From JAHJQZ01 sp963676075 (GTDB taxonomy: Bacteria > Pseudomonadota > Alphaproteobacteria > Rhizobiales > Devosiaceae), in contig CAXXNZ010000031.1 of NCBI GenBank assembly GCA_963676075.2, positions 1 to 64,000 on the forward strand: 64,000 bases of DNA. Direction: 5' to 3'. How positions within the stretch are numbered: position 1 is the first letter of the stretch; each line of letters opens with the position of its first letter. The position numbers were made by a program, and so were the translations under genes. The notes under the pieces were generated by a model that saw only the letters and a program-made list of their open reading frames with translations, was not told the origin of the DNA and did no database searches. This document shows, one piece after another, positions 1 to 9,127 of the stretch.

Positions 1-2
1 AT

Positions 3-863
3 GGAGCACATTTAGAAGAAGAATAGGCTTATTTATTAGAATCATAAAAGAAACAAGAAGAAAAAAAGGAAAAAGATTTTACAATAAAACCAATGGCCTC
101 AGGAACAAATGTCTAACCTCTATCCAAAAAAGGTAATAAAAAGACCTCCGGAAAGAACCTGATAAAAAAGTAACTAACAAGCCATGTGGTAACACGTTGG
201 TACCGTGCACCTGAAGTCATCCTCCTTGAAAAAGATTACACTGCAGAAATTGACATATGGTCAGTGGGATGCATCTTCGCTGAACTTCAAGGAATGCTAA
301 AATCAAATGCACCAACATTTATGGATCGTAGTCCGCTATTCCCTGGAACTAGTTGCTTCCCATTATCGCCAAGTAAAAGTGATGTTGTTAAGAGAGGGGG
401 ATTCCCTCATTCACATACTGATTAATTAAATGTAATATTTTCGGTAATTGGTACACCAAGTACTGATAAAGGGGATTACGAATTTGTTACTGATTCTAAG
501 GCTATTGAATATTTGAAATCATTTGTACCAAAAAAAAGAATTGAATTCAAAGGTTAAATTTTATTTGTCTTTATTTTAAAATAGAAATTTTCCCTGGATC
601 AAGTCCTGAAGCAATAGATTTCTTAAATAAATGCCTACAATTCAATCCAAAAAAACGTATGACATTAGAGGAAGCATTAAAGCATCCAGTTTTATCCAAG
701 GTCCGTGACTCTAAACAAGAAGTTTTAAGGTTAAATTTTATGAATATTAAGTGTTTGTTGTAGTACAGAAAAAGTGATAATGGATTTTGAAAAAGAAGGG
801 GATTTGTCAGAGGCCAGGCTTAGGGAGCTTTTTTTATAGGAAATTCATAGATATAAGAAATGA
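3..863 (+). CDS. Ciliate MAP-kinase (ERK-like), C-terminal part, 5' end off the window
   Basis: Read with TAA/TAG = Gln, the frame is open from the window edge to TGA at 861-863, after removal of introns at 553-584 and 730-763. Visible kinase motifs are HVVTRWYRAPEV (P+1 loop and APE), IDIWSVGCIFAEL (subdomain IX), FPGTSCFPLSP and DQLNVIFSVIGTP (MAPK insert region), and a C-lobe ending FNPKKRMTLEEALKHP. This is the ERK/MAPK group, serine/threonine kinases of signalling cascades. The ATP-binding lobe and catalytic loop lie before the window. A Lys/Glu-rich stretch precedes the activation segment, which is longer than in animal ERKs. The in-frame TAA/TAG codons fall at ordinary positions and show this is not bacterial. 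Confidence 0.88.
553..584 (+). other. Spliceosomal mini-intron, 32 nt
   Basis: Begins GTTAAATTTTAT and ends TAG. Removing it joins ...RIEFK to EIFPGSSPEAIDFL and restores the kinase frame; reading through shifts the frame and destroys the motif. Confidence 0.8.
730..763 (+). other. Spliceosomal mini-intron, 34 nt
   Basis: Shares its first 12 bases (GTTAAATTTTAT) with the intron at 553-584 and also ends TAG. Splicing joins ...DSKQEVL to STEKVIMDFEKEG and leads to the TGA at 861. Confidence 0.75.
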
Positions 864-1038
864 AAAAATAATAAACAAAATTATTAATTTTTAGAAAAAT
901 AGAATTTAAAATATTAAAATACTATATTTAGTTTTGAAATATTCTGATAAATGCTTAAAGTCCTCTATATTATATATATTACGCAATATTCTTATTTCTA
1001 TTACAAAAATTTTAAAAGATAAAAACACAAAGATTAAA

Positions 1039-2712
1039 ATGTTTTTCAGGAACTCAGGGTAGTCAGCAGATAACATTAATGCTCTCTTGGCTTCAGAAAG
1101 CAAATTAAATTAAATTGAAGCTCAAAAAGATTCAAAATGTTCTTCAGTGCTTTCGATAAAAATTGACAGTCCCTCAGTTATTAAACTTCAAAAATAATAA
1201 AAAACTAAAGTGCCTATATTAATCACTCTTCAGACAAAAGATCTTTCTTAAGAACTCGAATAAGAGCGTGTTGGAATTGATTTAATATGTGTGATTGATG
1301 TATCTGGAAGTATGAGCGGAACACCATTAAAACTTGTATAGAAATCTTTATCCACACTTTTAGAGTTACTGGGCCCTTCTGATCGACTTTCATTAGTGAC
1401 ATTTTCAGAGAAAGCATTATTACAGACTCCCTTACTTTCTCTAACTGAAGAAAATAAATAATAATTGTAAAAGAAATTGTAAGAATTAAAGGCAGCAGGA
1501 GGAACTGATATAGCTTAAGGAGTTAGACTGGCTGCTAAAGTATTCTAAAATAGAAAATAGTCAAATAAAGTGAGCTACATGTTTTTATTGAGTGATGGAA
1601 ATGATAATGAAATTGGAACAGTAAAGCGTGTGTAAAATGAAATGGTATATGTGAAGAATGTAGGAATCTATACATTTGGCTATGGTGAGGACAATGAAGC
1701 TAAGATTATGAGTGACATATCTGGTTTTGGCACAGGCGGACATTACTACTTTATCTAGAGATAACAAGATGTAGAGGAATTCTTTGTGATGGCACTTGGT
1801 GGGTGTGTCAGTGTATTCGTTTGGGATGCAAAAGTAACAATGAAGAATGCTTATGGTAATATAGCCTAAATTTTTGTTACTAAATAAGAATAAAAAGAAA
1901 GCATTTGGAGAATTGGTGCTTTATTATATGGGAAGGAAAAATAATTAGTATTAGAGATGGAGTTTGATGATAAATTGAATGATGCTGATAGAGAACAGAA
2001 AGTGCTTAGATATAGAGTTTAGTGGAAAGGAAGTAGCATGCGGAATTGAGTGTACACTGAAAGCTGATCTTACTTGTAAATTTGCATTAGATGATGAGGA
2101 AGTTGCTGTTGAATTGAGTGAAGATTTGGCGATCAATTATTTTATTGCCAAAGGAAAATAGTTAATGGAAAAAGTCTAAAATAAAATGGAAAATAGTAAG
2201 ATTGAAAATGACTTTACAAAGGCATAATAGACATTATTAGGGTTGCAAAATTAGCTTGAGCAATTTTAATATAAAGACAATGAAAAATTAAAATAATTTC
2301 AAAAGGATTAAAATTGCAATTAAAGGCTTCTAAAAAAAAACATTTGGATCAAAATACAAAGAATGCATTATCACGTAGATTCAGATAGATACGTTCGCGA
2401 AGTGCTTCTATGTCATCAGCTAGTTGTTCTAAGTCTAGTTCAAGATCCGACTCAAGATCACGTTAAAGATCACGCTAAAGATACCAAAGATACCGCCCTT
2501 CAAGATCCCGTTCTAGATCAAACTCAAGATCAATTTCAAACTCTAATTCACCATTAAGATAACAGTAAAGGGAAAGGAAGAGATAACCGTAAAGGGAAAG
2601 AAAAACCAAATTTCGCAATTTAAATAATTAATAAAAAGAATGGACTACTTAGCTTTAATAAACAAGGAAATATCAGAAAGAATAAAAAGAATAAAATTTT
2701 TTTTTTGATTGA
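1039..2712 (+). CDS. Ciliate von Willebrand factor A domain protein, broken by two frameshifts
   Basis: With TAA/TAG = Gln the frame runs from ATG 1039 through a complete vWA fold. The metal-site (MIDAS) motifs DVSGSMSG, GGTDIAQG and LLSDGND are present, preceded by KVPILITLQTKDL as in many ciliate vWA proteins. The frame hits TGA at 2047. The next frame, free of TGA from 1979, continues sensibly (DDEEVAVELSEDLAINYF) until a run of nine A at 2332-2340, after which the first frame resumes. The tail is rich in Arg-Ser and ends at TGA 2710-2712. The two shifts cancel, which suggests sequence error or a decayed gene. The start is the first plausible ATG. Function is unknown beyond a probable metal-dependent protein-binding domain. 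Confidence 0.75.
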
Positions 2713-2763
2713 AATTTTACAATCAATTTAAATTTTATTATTTAATGAAATAAAACATATTTT

Positions 2764-4038
2764 TCAAACAATTAATAACTTCATTTTAGTTTTCAATTTA
2801 ATAATCACTTATTCTGCCTTTTTTTATAATTATTCAATAGAAAGTTCATATTTAGTCAAAATATTTATCCTTATTACAAATTCCCCACTATTATTTCTTC
2901 CTTAAATTGTAAGATATTGAATATTTTTCTAAAATTTAGTTTTAACTTTTGGATTCATTTCTATATTATCAAATAAAGTTACTAGGATATTTAAAGTATT
3001 TGAATTTTATTGAATTTAATATTAATACAGATTATTGTTTGCTGTAAAATCTTTCATGCATTTAAAGATAATTAACTCTGGAATTCTTTTAATTTAAAAC
3101 ATTGTCTATGATTTTTTTCGATTGATACTAATTTCACTTTAAGTTGAAAAGAAATAAAAATATGAAGGTAAATTAGTCTTTAAAAATTAAGAAAAATCAT
3201 TCGCGAAATGCTTTTATTAATTTCCTACATTAGTTAAATGGTTAGAAATTTTTTCATAGATTTTTTTATTAAACAATTACCCTGACTAATTACTTTCATT
3301 AATAATCTCAAAACTAGATAAAATATTATATTACGAGGTCAATTATATTGTTTCCGTGCTTAATTATGATTCTTCATAAATATCATAAGTATTCCAAATG
3401 ACAATAATCTTGCAATAATATTATTCTTAAAAATACTAGATGATTTATAGTTATTCAGGCTTAGTTATAATAATGATTAATAAATCAGAAAATTGCTGTA
3501 GAAAGTTAAAATAAATCGAATTAAGATTATATTAATCCAGACATTCATATGTCATATTGTTGTTTGGTGGTAAGATTAATTTTTCTAATAAGAATTTTGA
3601 ATAGATTATATTTTCATTATGTTTTGAGAGATTAATGGATTTTACTAAATTTTCAAAAAGAAATTACTTCCCTGTGGAATAAAACCCAAAAATACTTACC
3701 TAAGTAGATTACTATTCTTGGATATTAAATTTAATCCCATCCGAAGTGAACAAATTTGTTAATGCTTTACTAGATAGACTAAGTTCAAAATTTGCAGAAT
3801 TAAAATCAAATAATTCATTTTCAGCATTTACTTCTTTAATAGGAGTTATTTAATTTAGTTCCGATTTCCAATTTTCATATTTTTTTTAATTATCCTAGAT
3901 TAATTAAGTTAGTTAAATTTCGAGATTATCATAAATATTTCGGTCGCTTGAATAGGACTTACCAAGTTATAATTATTAAAAACTGCCGTGCTAATCTAAA
4001 TGTTAAAGGGATTAGTTAACATTTTTATTCTATTGTTA
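2764..4038 (-). CDS. Ciliate P-loop (GTPase-like) protein, 5' end lost at the junction
   Basis: On the minus strand, with TAA/TAG = Gln, an unspliced frame of 424 codons is open from the junction at 4038 to TGA at 2766-2764. In the standard code it is full of stops. Around residue 114 it has VSIFGFYSTGKQFLFENL, a Walker-A-like GxxxxGK. The usual Ser/Thr after Lys is Gln, written TAA. Downstream DLLIIIITKPEQ and KIIVIWNTYD resemble the G3/G4 region of guanylate-binding-protein-like GTPases. The N-terminal part is Gln/Asn-rich. The missing Ser/Thr argues for a degenerate nucleotide site. Family placement is an inference; the coding call rests on the long open frame and protein-like composition. 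Confidence 0.72.
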
Positions 4039-4042
4039 GGCA
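4036..4042. other. Ciliate/bacterial junction
   Basis: Base composition, genetic code and gene content change within a few bases. To the right, the diguanylate cyclase reads ...FADAALP, which in its paralogues continues GG(H/R)DGS. Directly after the CCT codon at 4040-4038 the sequence becomes AT-rich. To the left, the ciliate minus-strand frame runs right up to the junction in a different phase. No insertion sequence, repeat or attachment site is visible at the joint. Confidence 0.9.
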
Positions 4043-5018
4043 GGGCCGCATCGGCGAAGGCGCGGCGTAGGCGCTCGGCGGTGGCCATGGCCTGCCGCCG
4101 CCCCTGTCCGGGCAGAATGACGCAGAATTCCTCGCCGCCGATCCGGGCGATCAGATCGGCGTCGCCAAGTTGGGCTTCCATCACTTCGGTAAAGGTCTTC
4201 AAGGTGAAATCGCCCTGTGCGTGGCCGAGTTTGTCGTTGATCTGCTTGAAGAAATCGAGGTCGAACACCAGAACTGCAAGACCGGGAATCTCGACGGTTT
4301 CCGCATAGCGTTCGAACAGGCCGCGGCGGTTGAGCACGCCGGTGAGCGAATCGGTGCTGGCTTCGGTGTGGTGCCGGTGGGCCAGGCGGGAGAAATGCAG
4401 GGTCAGTGTCATCGCGCCAATGCCGGTGATGCCGATCAGCGATGTGATGGCATTGAGATTGTCGAACCAGCTGTCATTGACGGGATAATTCACCCAGTCG
4501 CCAGTGAGGCTGGTTGCGACGGCATTGAGCGCATAACTCACCGCCATGGTCATGAACAATCCGGCATTGGTGAGTTCGGCGCCGCGCAAATCGTGCTGGG
4601 CGTCCCAGTATTCCCGGGCGCACAAAAACATGATCGTCGCGACCCCGGCATTGATGGCGACGAAAGCGAGACCCCAATAGCCCATAAGGAGCGGTGCATT
4701 GAACATCGTCAGAGTCGCCAGACCCACCAGCACTGGCGCTCGGACGCCGCTTTTGTGCAGAAAGAATCGTGTGCCGGCATAGGCGAAACTGAGGCCGACC
4801 AGGATGATGGAAAACGGCCAGAACAGCGTGACCAGATCGAAGCGCCCGTTGCGGAGTCCCATCATGATCAGCCCGGTGGAAACCAGGCCAAGGCCAATCG
4901 CCGTGAAGAGCAGGTAGCGGTCGCGGCGCGCGTTCAGCCAGCTGACCAGAACCGAAACCAGAGCGGTCATTCCGGAAAATGACAGAGCAATGAGCAACGA
5001 ACGGTAATCGATCAGCAT
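4039..5018 (-). CDS. Membrane diguanylate cyclase 1 of the tandem array, C-terminus lost at the junction
   Basis: About 327 residues of a protein that is 380-381 residues in its neighbours. Seven hydrophobic helices (residues ~5-215) precede a GGDEF domain starting TDSLTGVLNRRG, with the metal/GTP segment FDLDFFKQINDKLGHAQGD and the active-site loop ARIGGEEF. The start is ATG 5018 (MLIDYRS), matching its paralogues; the upstream in-frame TTG at 5030 is unlikely. It should make cyclic di-GMP from two GTP at the inner membrane. The inhibitory I-site RxxD reads GDAD, so the Arg is missing. The last ~50 residues, including the conserved SIGLA and SRADAALY segments, are absent, so as sequenced it is probably non-functional. 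Confidence 0.9.
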
Positions 5019-5162
5019 GGGCCGCCCCAAGTCGGTTGATCTTTTGTATCAGGCGAATTCGATACGCCCGGTTACCGTCCCTTTGCCAAGCTTATGCGGG
5101 ACTGTCCGCTTGTCGCGATGGTTATCGGATCGTGAATCCGGGCAGCGAGCGGGACAGCGGCC

Positions 5163-6308
5163 TCACACAGCCAGCGCCGCCCGGTCCGTGTAAAGCTTGT
5201 TGCGACCGGCGCTCTTGGCTTTGTAAAGCGCCGCGTCGGCGCGGCTCAGAACGGATTCAAAACTTTCGTCCGACCCGCCAGTCGCCAGACCGATGCTGAC
5301 CGTTGCCACCGAACCGTCGTGGCCGCCCGGCAGGCACAGGCTGGCAAACCCGATACGCGCGTCTTCCGCCAGCTCGCGAGCCTGTGCCGCGTCGCTTGCG
5401 GTCAGGATCACGCAGAACTCTTCACCGCCGATTCGGGCAAGCACGGCATCGGTGCCGAACTGCAGATGGAGAAATTCCCCGAATTTTCGCAGTGTCTGGT
5501 CGCCTTGGCCATGGCCGAGCTGATCATTGATGATCTTGAAATTGTCGAGGTCGAACAGCAATACGGCTCGGCCCGGAATGGCACCGTCGGCATTGAACCG
5601 CTCGAACACGCCGCGGCGGTTGAGCACGCCTGTCAGCGGATCGGTGTGGGCGTCGACGTAGTGCTTTCTGGCCACCCGCGAGAAATGCAGCATAAGCGTC
5701 AGGGCGCCGATGCCAGTGATGCCAATAACGCCCACGCCGGCATTGATGGTGTCCATAAGCGTGTCGACAGGCGGATAGGTCACCATGTCCCCGGAAAAGG
5801 CGACCGGCACGGCAGGTCCGACGAAGGACAGTCCGGTAATCGAATAGAGCACGATGTTGGCGGTGATGGCGCTACGGAACTCGTGGCGGAAACTTGCGTA
5901 TTCGGCGGCACATAGGACAAGGACGAAGCCGAAGCCGATGTTGAGGGTGATCGAGCCCAGGCCGAGCAGCCCCGAGAACATGGCGGTGCCAGTGAGGAGT
6001 GTGGTAACGGCACCGACGGCGATAACGGGCCGCATGTCCGACTTGCCGAGAAACAGCCGCGTGCCGGCATAGATGAAAGCGGCGCTCAGATGCATGAGCG
6101 TGAACGGCATGATGAGCGTCTCGAAGACGTAATTGCCTTCATTAACGCCCAACAGAATGAGGGCGACCATCAACAGGCTGACGCCGACGGCATCCAGGAT
6201 GAGATAATGATCCTTGCGCGCACTCGACCAGCTCGCGAGCGCCGCCACGAGAATGGCGAAACTCGAGAACGCTAAAGCGATCAAAAGCGATGTGTAATCG
6301 ATTTGCAT
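5163..6308 (-). CDS. Membrane diguanylate cyclase 2 (seven-helix sensor + GGEEF)
   Basis: 381 residues from ATG 6308 (MQIDYTSLL). Seven predicted membrane helices fill residues ~7-210, followed by a short linker and a complete GGDEF domain: TDPLTGVLNRRGVFERF, FDLDNFKIINDQLGHGQGD, ARIGGEEF, VSIGLATGG and SRADAALYKAK. All residues needed for GTP and metal binding are present. The I-site position reads GTDA rather than RxxD, so feedback inhibition of the usual type is not expected. The sensor resembles no domain I can name; what it senses is unknown. It lies 144 bases downstream of copy 1, in the same direction. Confidence 0.93.
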   Translation of the reverse strand: MQIDYTSLLIALAFSSFAILVAALASWSSARKDHYLILDAVGVSLLMVALILLGVNEGNYVFETLIMPFTLMHLSAAFIYAGTRLFLGKSDMRPVIAVGAVTTLLTGTAMFSGLLGLGSITLNIGFGFVLVLCAAEYASFRHEFRSAITANIVLYSITGLSFVGPAVPVAFSGDMVTYPPVDTLMDTINAGVGVIGITGIGALTLMLHFSRVARKHYVDAHTDPLTGVLNRRGVFERFNADGAIPGRAVLLFDLDNFKIINDQLGHGQGDQTLRKFGEFLHLQFGTDAVLARIGGEEFCVILTASDAAQARELAEDARIGFASLCLPGGHDGSVATVSIGLATGGSDESFESVLSRADAALYKAKSAGRNKLYTDRAALAV

Positions 6309-6413
6309 CGTGTTATCGGCAAGTTGCGGTGACGCAGATGTAGGGCGGAATCGACAACGCAATATTACTGGCGCGTTGCAAAACCGATTGAGTCCCAATT
6401 GGTTTGGGACACC

Positions 6414-6449
6414 GTTATCGAGATATGAATGGTTATCGAGATATGAATG
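6414..6449. repeat. 18-bp perfect tandem duplication
   Basis: GTTATCGAGATATGAATG occurs twice head to tail in the space between cyclase genes 2 and 3. It sits upstream of gene 2, so it could alter promoter spacing, but no function is shown. Confidence 0.85.
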
Positions 6450-6502
6450 CCACTAGGGCCGGAAAGGGCGTGATGTTGGGATTGCTCGGCTCGCCCTGAG
6501 CA

Positions 6503-7645
6503 TCACGCGGCCCTAACGCTGGCCATGCGGACGGTGTTGCGGCCGCCCCGCTTGGCTTTGTAGAGCGCCGCATCGGCGCGGCTCAGAACTGATTCGAAGC
6601 TTTCGTCCGGGCCAGCGGTCGCAAGACCGATGCTGACCGTTGCCGCCGAGCCGTCGCGGCCGCCCGGGAGGTTCAGGCTGGCAAACCCAAGCCGAAGGTC
6701 TTCCGCCATTTCACCCGCCTGTCTGCTGTTGTGCTCATCAACGACCACGCAAAACTCCTCACCGCCGATTCGGGCGATCATAGCGTCGTCACCGAAATGC
6801 TGTTGAAGTATCTCACCGAATCCGCGCAGGACGCTGTCGCCGCCGGCATGGCCGAGCCGATCATTGACCTGCTTGAAATGGTCGAGGTCGAACACCAGCA
6901 CCGCCTGGCCGGGAATGGCCGTCTCGGCGTCGAAGCGCTCGAACAGGGCGCGGCGGTTGAACACGCCGGTCAGCGGGTCGGTGCGGGCCGCCTTCAGATC
7001 CGATTTTGACGCCCGCGAGAATTGAAGCGTTACCGTCAGGGCTCCGATGCCCGTGATCCCCAATAGGGTTATGATGGCGTTGGCGCTGTCGTACCATCGG
7101 TCCTCGACCGGGTAGAGGATCCACTCGCCCTCCATCACCAGGAGCCCCGCCGTGGTGAGGTAGCTTACTGCAATCAGCAGATAGAGCGACCCGACGGTCA
7201 GCACGGTCAACCGCGAATCGGTTCGGGCCGCGAAATACTCGAAAGCGCACAGAGCCAGGATCAGGGCGGTCGTCACATTGATGATAATGCCGCCCAGTCC
7301 CATCAGGCCGATGAAATAGGGGGTTATGCTCAGCACTATCGTGCTCGCAGCGAGAATCACCGACGGCCAGAGATTGGTCTTGCGCAGGAACACCCGGATG
7401 CTGGCGTGAATGAAGCTCAGCCCCACCAGGAGCAGGGAAAACGGCACGGACAGGGTGAGCGTGTCGTATCGACCGTTGCGCATGCTCATCAGGGCGAGAG
7501 CGAGCGACAACAGGATCAGACCAATGCTGCTCAGGATAAGTGAGCGTTCCTTGCGCATGCCTATCCAGTTCGTCAGCAGCGTGAACGCAATGGCGCTGCT
7601 GGAGAAGATGGCTGCAACAAGCAAGGTCGTATATTCAAACGGCAT
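6503..7645 (-). CDS. Membrane diguanylate cyclase 3 (seven-helix sensor + GGEEF)
   Basis: 380 residues from ATG 7645 (MPFEYTTLLVAAIF), chosen because it aligns with the starts of the other four copies; the longer in-frame extension lacks their pattern. The layout matches copy 2: seven helices, then TDPLTGVFNRRALFERF, FDLDHFKQVNDRLGHAGGD, ARIGGEEF and SIGLATAG. The catalytic loop is intact; the I-site position reads GDDA, so no canonical product inhibition. Predicted to synthesise cyclic di-GMP at the membrane in response to an unknown signal. The gap to copy 4 upstream is about 150 bases, so each copy may have its own promoter. Confidence 0.93.
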   Translation of the reverse strand: MPFEYTTLLVAAIFSSSAIAFTLLTNWIGMRKERSLILSSIGLILLSLALALMSMRNGRYDTLTLSVPFSLLLVGLSFIHASIRVFLRKTNLWPSVILAASTIVLSITPYFIGLMGLGGIIINVTTALILALCAFEYFAARTDSRLTVLTVGSLYLLIAVSYLTTAGLLVMEGEWILYPVEDRWYDSANAIITLLGITGIGALTVTLQFSRASKSDLKAARTDPLTGVFNRRALFERFDAETAIPGQAVLVFDLDHFKQVNDRLGHAGGDSVLRGFGEILQQHFGDDAMIARIGGEEFCVVVDEHNSRQAGEMAEDLRLGFASLNLPGGRDGSAATVSIGLATAGPDESFESVLSRADAALYKAKRGGRNTVRMASVRAA

Positions 7646-7794
7646 GGCGCTGGCGTTGGCTGGGGGTGGCGAGGTGATAGCCGGCAAATGACAACGCTTT
7701 GTGACCTTGCCACGCATGTTTGATCACGATCCGGCGGCTGATGCCGGTCAGGGTTTACAGTGCGTTAATCGGCGGGAGGTGCCTCGTGTGCGCC

Positions 7795-8940
7795 TCAGGC
7801 CGCCAGATGCGGTTCCTCGACGCAAACGGTGTTTCGGCCCGCGCGCTTGGCTCTGTAGAGCGCTGCGTCTGCCCGGCTGAGCACCGAGACGAAGGGTTCG
7901 TCCTCGCCGCCTGTCGCCAGCCCGACGCTGACCGTCGCGACGGCGTCACCGTCGCCGCGGGAGATCGCCAGACCGGCAAAAGCGCTGCAGATGCCTTCAG
8001 CGATGGCCTGCGCCTCCGGTTTGGTCCTCCCGGGCAGGATGGCGCAGAATTCCTCGCCGCCGATGCGGGCGACACAGCCATGCTTGCCGACGGCGCGACC
8101 CAGAACCTCGGCAAATCGTTGCAGGGTCTGGTCGCCATGGGCATGCCCGAGCTGGTCATTGATCAGCTTGAAATGGTCAAGGTCAAACGCCAGCACCGGA
8201 ACACCCTGAATGACCGTCGATTCGGCAAAGCGCTCGAAAAGAGCGCGGCGGTTGAGGACGCCGGTCAGCGGATCGGTATTGGCCTGGGCGCGATGCTGGC
8301 GTGCCATGTGCGAGAAATGCAGCGTCAGCGTCAGGGCGCCGATGCCGGTGACCCCGACAATGGCGAGGATGGCGTTGATCGTGTCCAGAAGCGAGGCCGT
8401 AGGTGGATAGGTCACCATGTCTCCGGCAAGCAACGTCACCACGGCCGGCGCGAAAAAGGATGCCCCGACGAGCGCATAGAGCGCGGCGTTGGCAAGGGTG
8501 ACGGAGCGCAATTCGCGGCGGGCGGCGGCATATTCATAGGCGCACAGCAAAAGCACGGCGCCGATGCTGGCATTGTGCAGGATATAGGTCAGCCCCAGCA
8601 GCCCCATGAGCATGCTGGCGACCGTGACGAACGCCGATCCGGCGCCTGCGGCCAGGGCGGGCATCACATAGGGTTTCTTGAGGAAGCCGCGCGTGGCGGC
8701 ATAGAAGAAACCGGTTCCGGCATGAATGAGCGTGAACGGCACGATCAGCGTTTCGACGACATAGCGGCCATCGCGCAGGCTCATCAGGATCAGGGCGACA
8801 ATCACCAGGCCGACGCCGATGGCGCTGAGGATCAGATATTGGTCCTTGCGCGCACCGGTCCAGATCGCGAACACGGCCGTCACAATCGCGAAACCGGAAA
8901 CGGCCAGGGCAATCAAAAGCGATGTGTAATCGGGTGTCAT
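7795..8940 (-). CDS. Membrane diguanylate cyclase 4 (seven-helix sensor + GGEEF)
   Basis: 381 residues from ATG 8940 (MTPDYTSLL); a GTG four codons upstream is also in frame. Seven helices precede a complete GGDEF domain with TDPLTGVLNRRALFERF, FDLDHFKLINDQLGHAHGD, ARIGGEEF and SVGLATGGED. The I-site position reads GKHG, the most divergent of the five. The membrane part differs from the others mainly in loop residues, which suggests divergence of the sensed signal after duplication. Very long open frames on the opposite strand here are a codon-bias shadow. Confidence 0.93.
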   Translation of the reverse strand: MTPDYTSLLIALAVSGFAIVTAVFAIWTGARKDQYLILSAIGVGLVIVALILMSLRDGRYVVETLIVPFTLIHAGTGFFYAATRGFLKKPYVMPALAAGAGSAFVTVASMLMGLLGLTYILHNASIGAVLLLCAYEYAAARRELRSVTLANAALYALVGASFFAPAVVTLLAGDMVTYPPTASLLDTINAILAIVGVTGIGALTLTLHFSHMARQHRAQANTDPLTGVLNRRALFERFAESTVIQGVPVLAFDLDHFKLINDQLGHAHGDQTLQRFAEVLGRAVGKHGCVARIGGEEFCAILPGRTKPEAQAIAEGICSAFAGLAISRGDGDAVATVSVGLATGGEDEPFVSVLSRADAALYRAKRAGRNTVCVEEPHLAA

Positions 8941-9127
8941 CTGGTTCGTCACCGGATTGTGGTGGATCTGAGTCTAGTTCAGAAAAGACAATGCCGTCTT
9001 ACCTACGCCTCGCAGAACCGGCGCAGGGAGCATGGACTGGAGACAGTGTTATCGAGTGGTGAACGAATGCGAGGGGCGGGCCGTGCGGGCCTTGTTGCCG
9101 CTTTGGCGGCTCTTGCAGCCGGAAGTC

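Noticed and set aside
1979..2340. Programmed frameshifting of the Euplotes type in the vWA gene
   Set aside because: Euplotes reads TGA as Cys and stops at TAA; here TAA/TAG are Gln and TGA is stop, so errors or decay are likelier.
3672..3699. Possible 28-nt intron (GTAAGT...CAG) in the minus-strand ciliate gene
   Set aside because: Reading through keeps a 424-codon open frame and preserves the P-loop segment; splicing would shift to an early TGA.
1..4038. Recent gene transfer from a ciliate into the bacterium
   Set aside because: Introns, ciliate code and intergenic composition are intact, several adjacent genes are present, and the joint cuts genes on both sides; a contig chimera is simpler.
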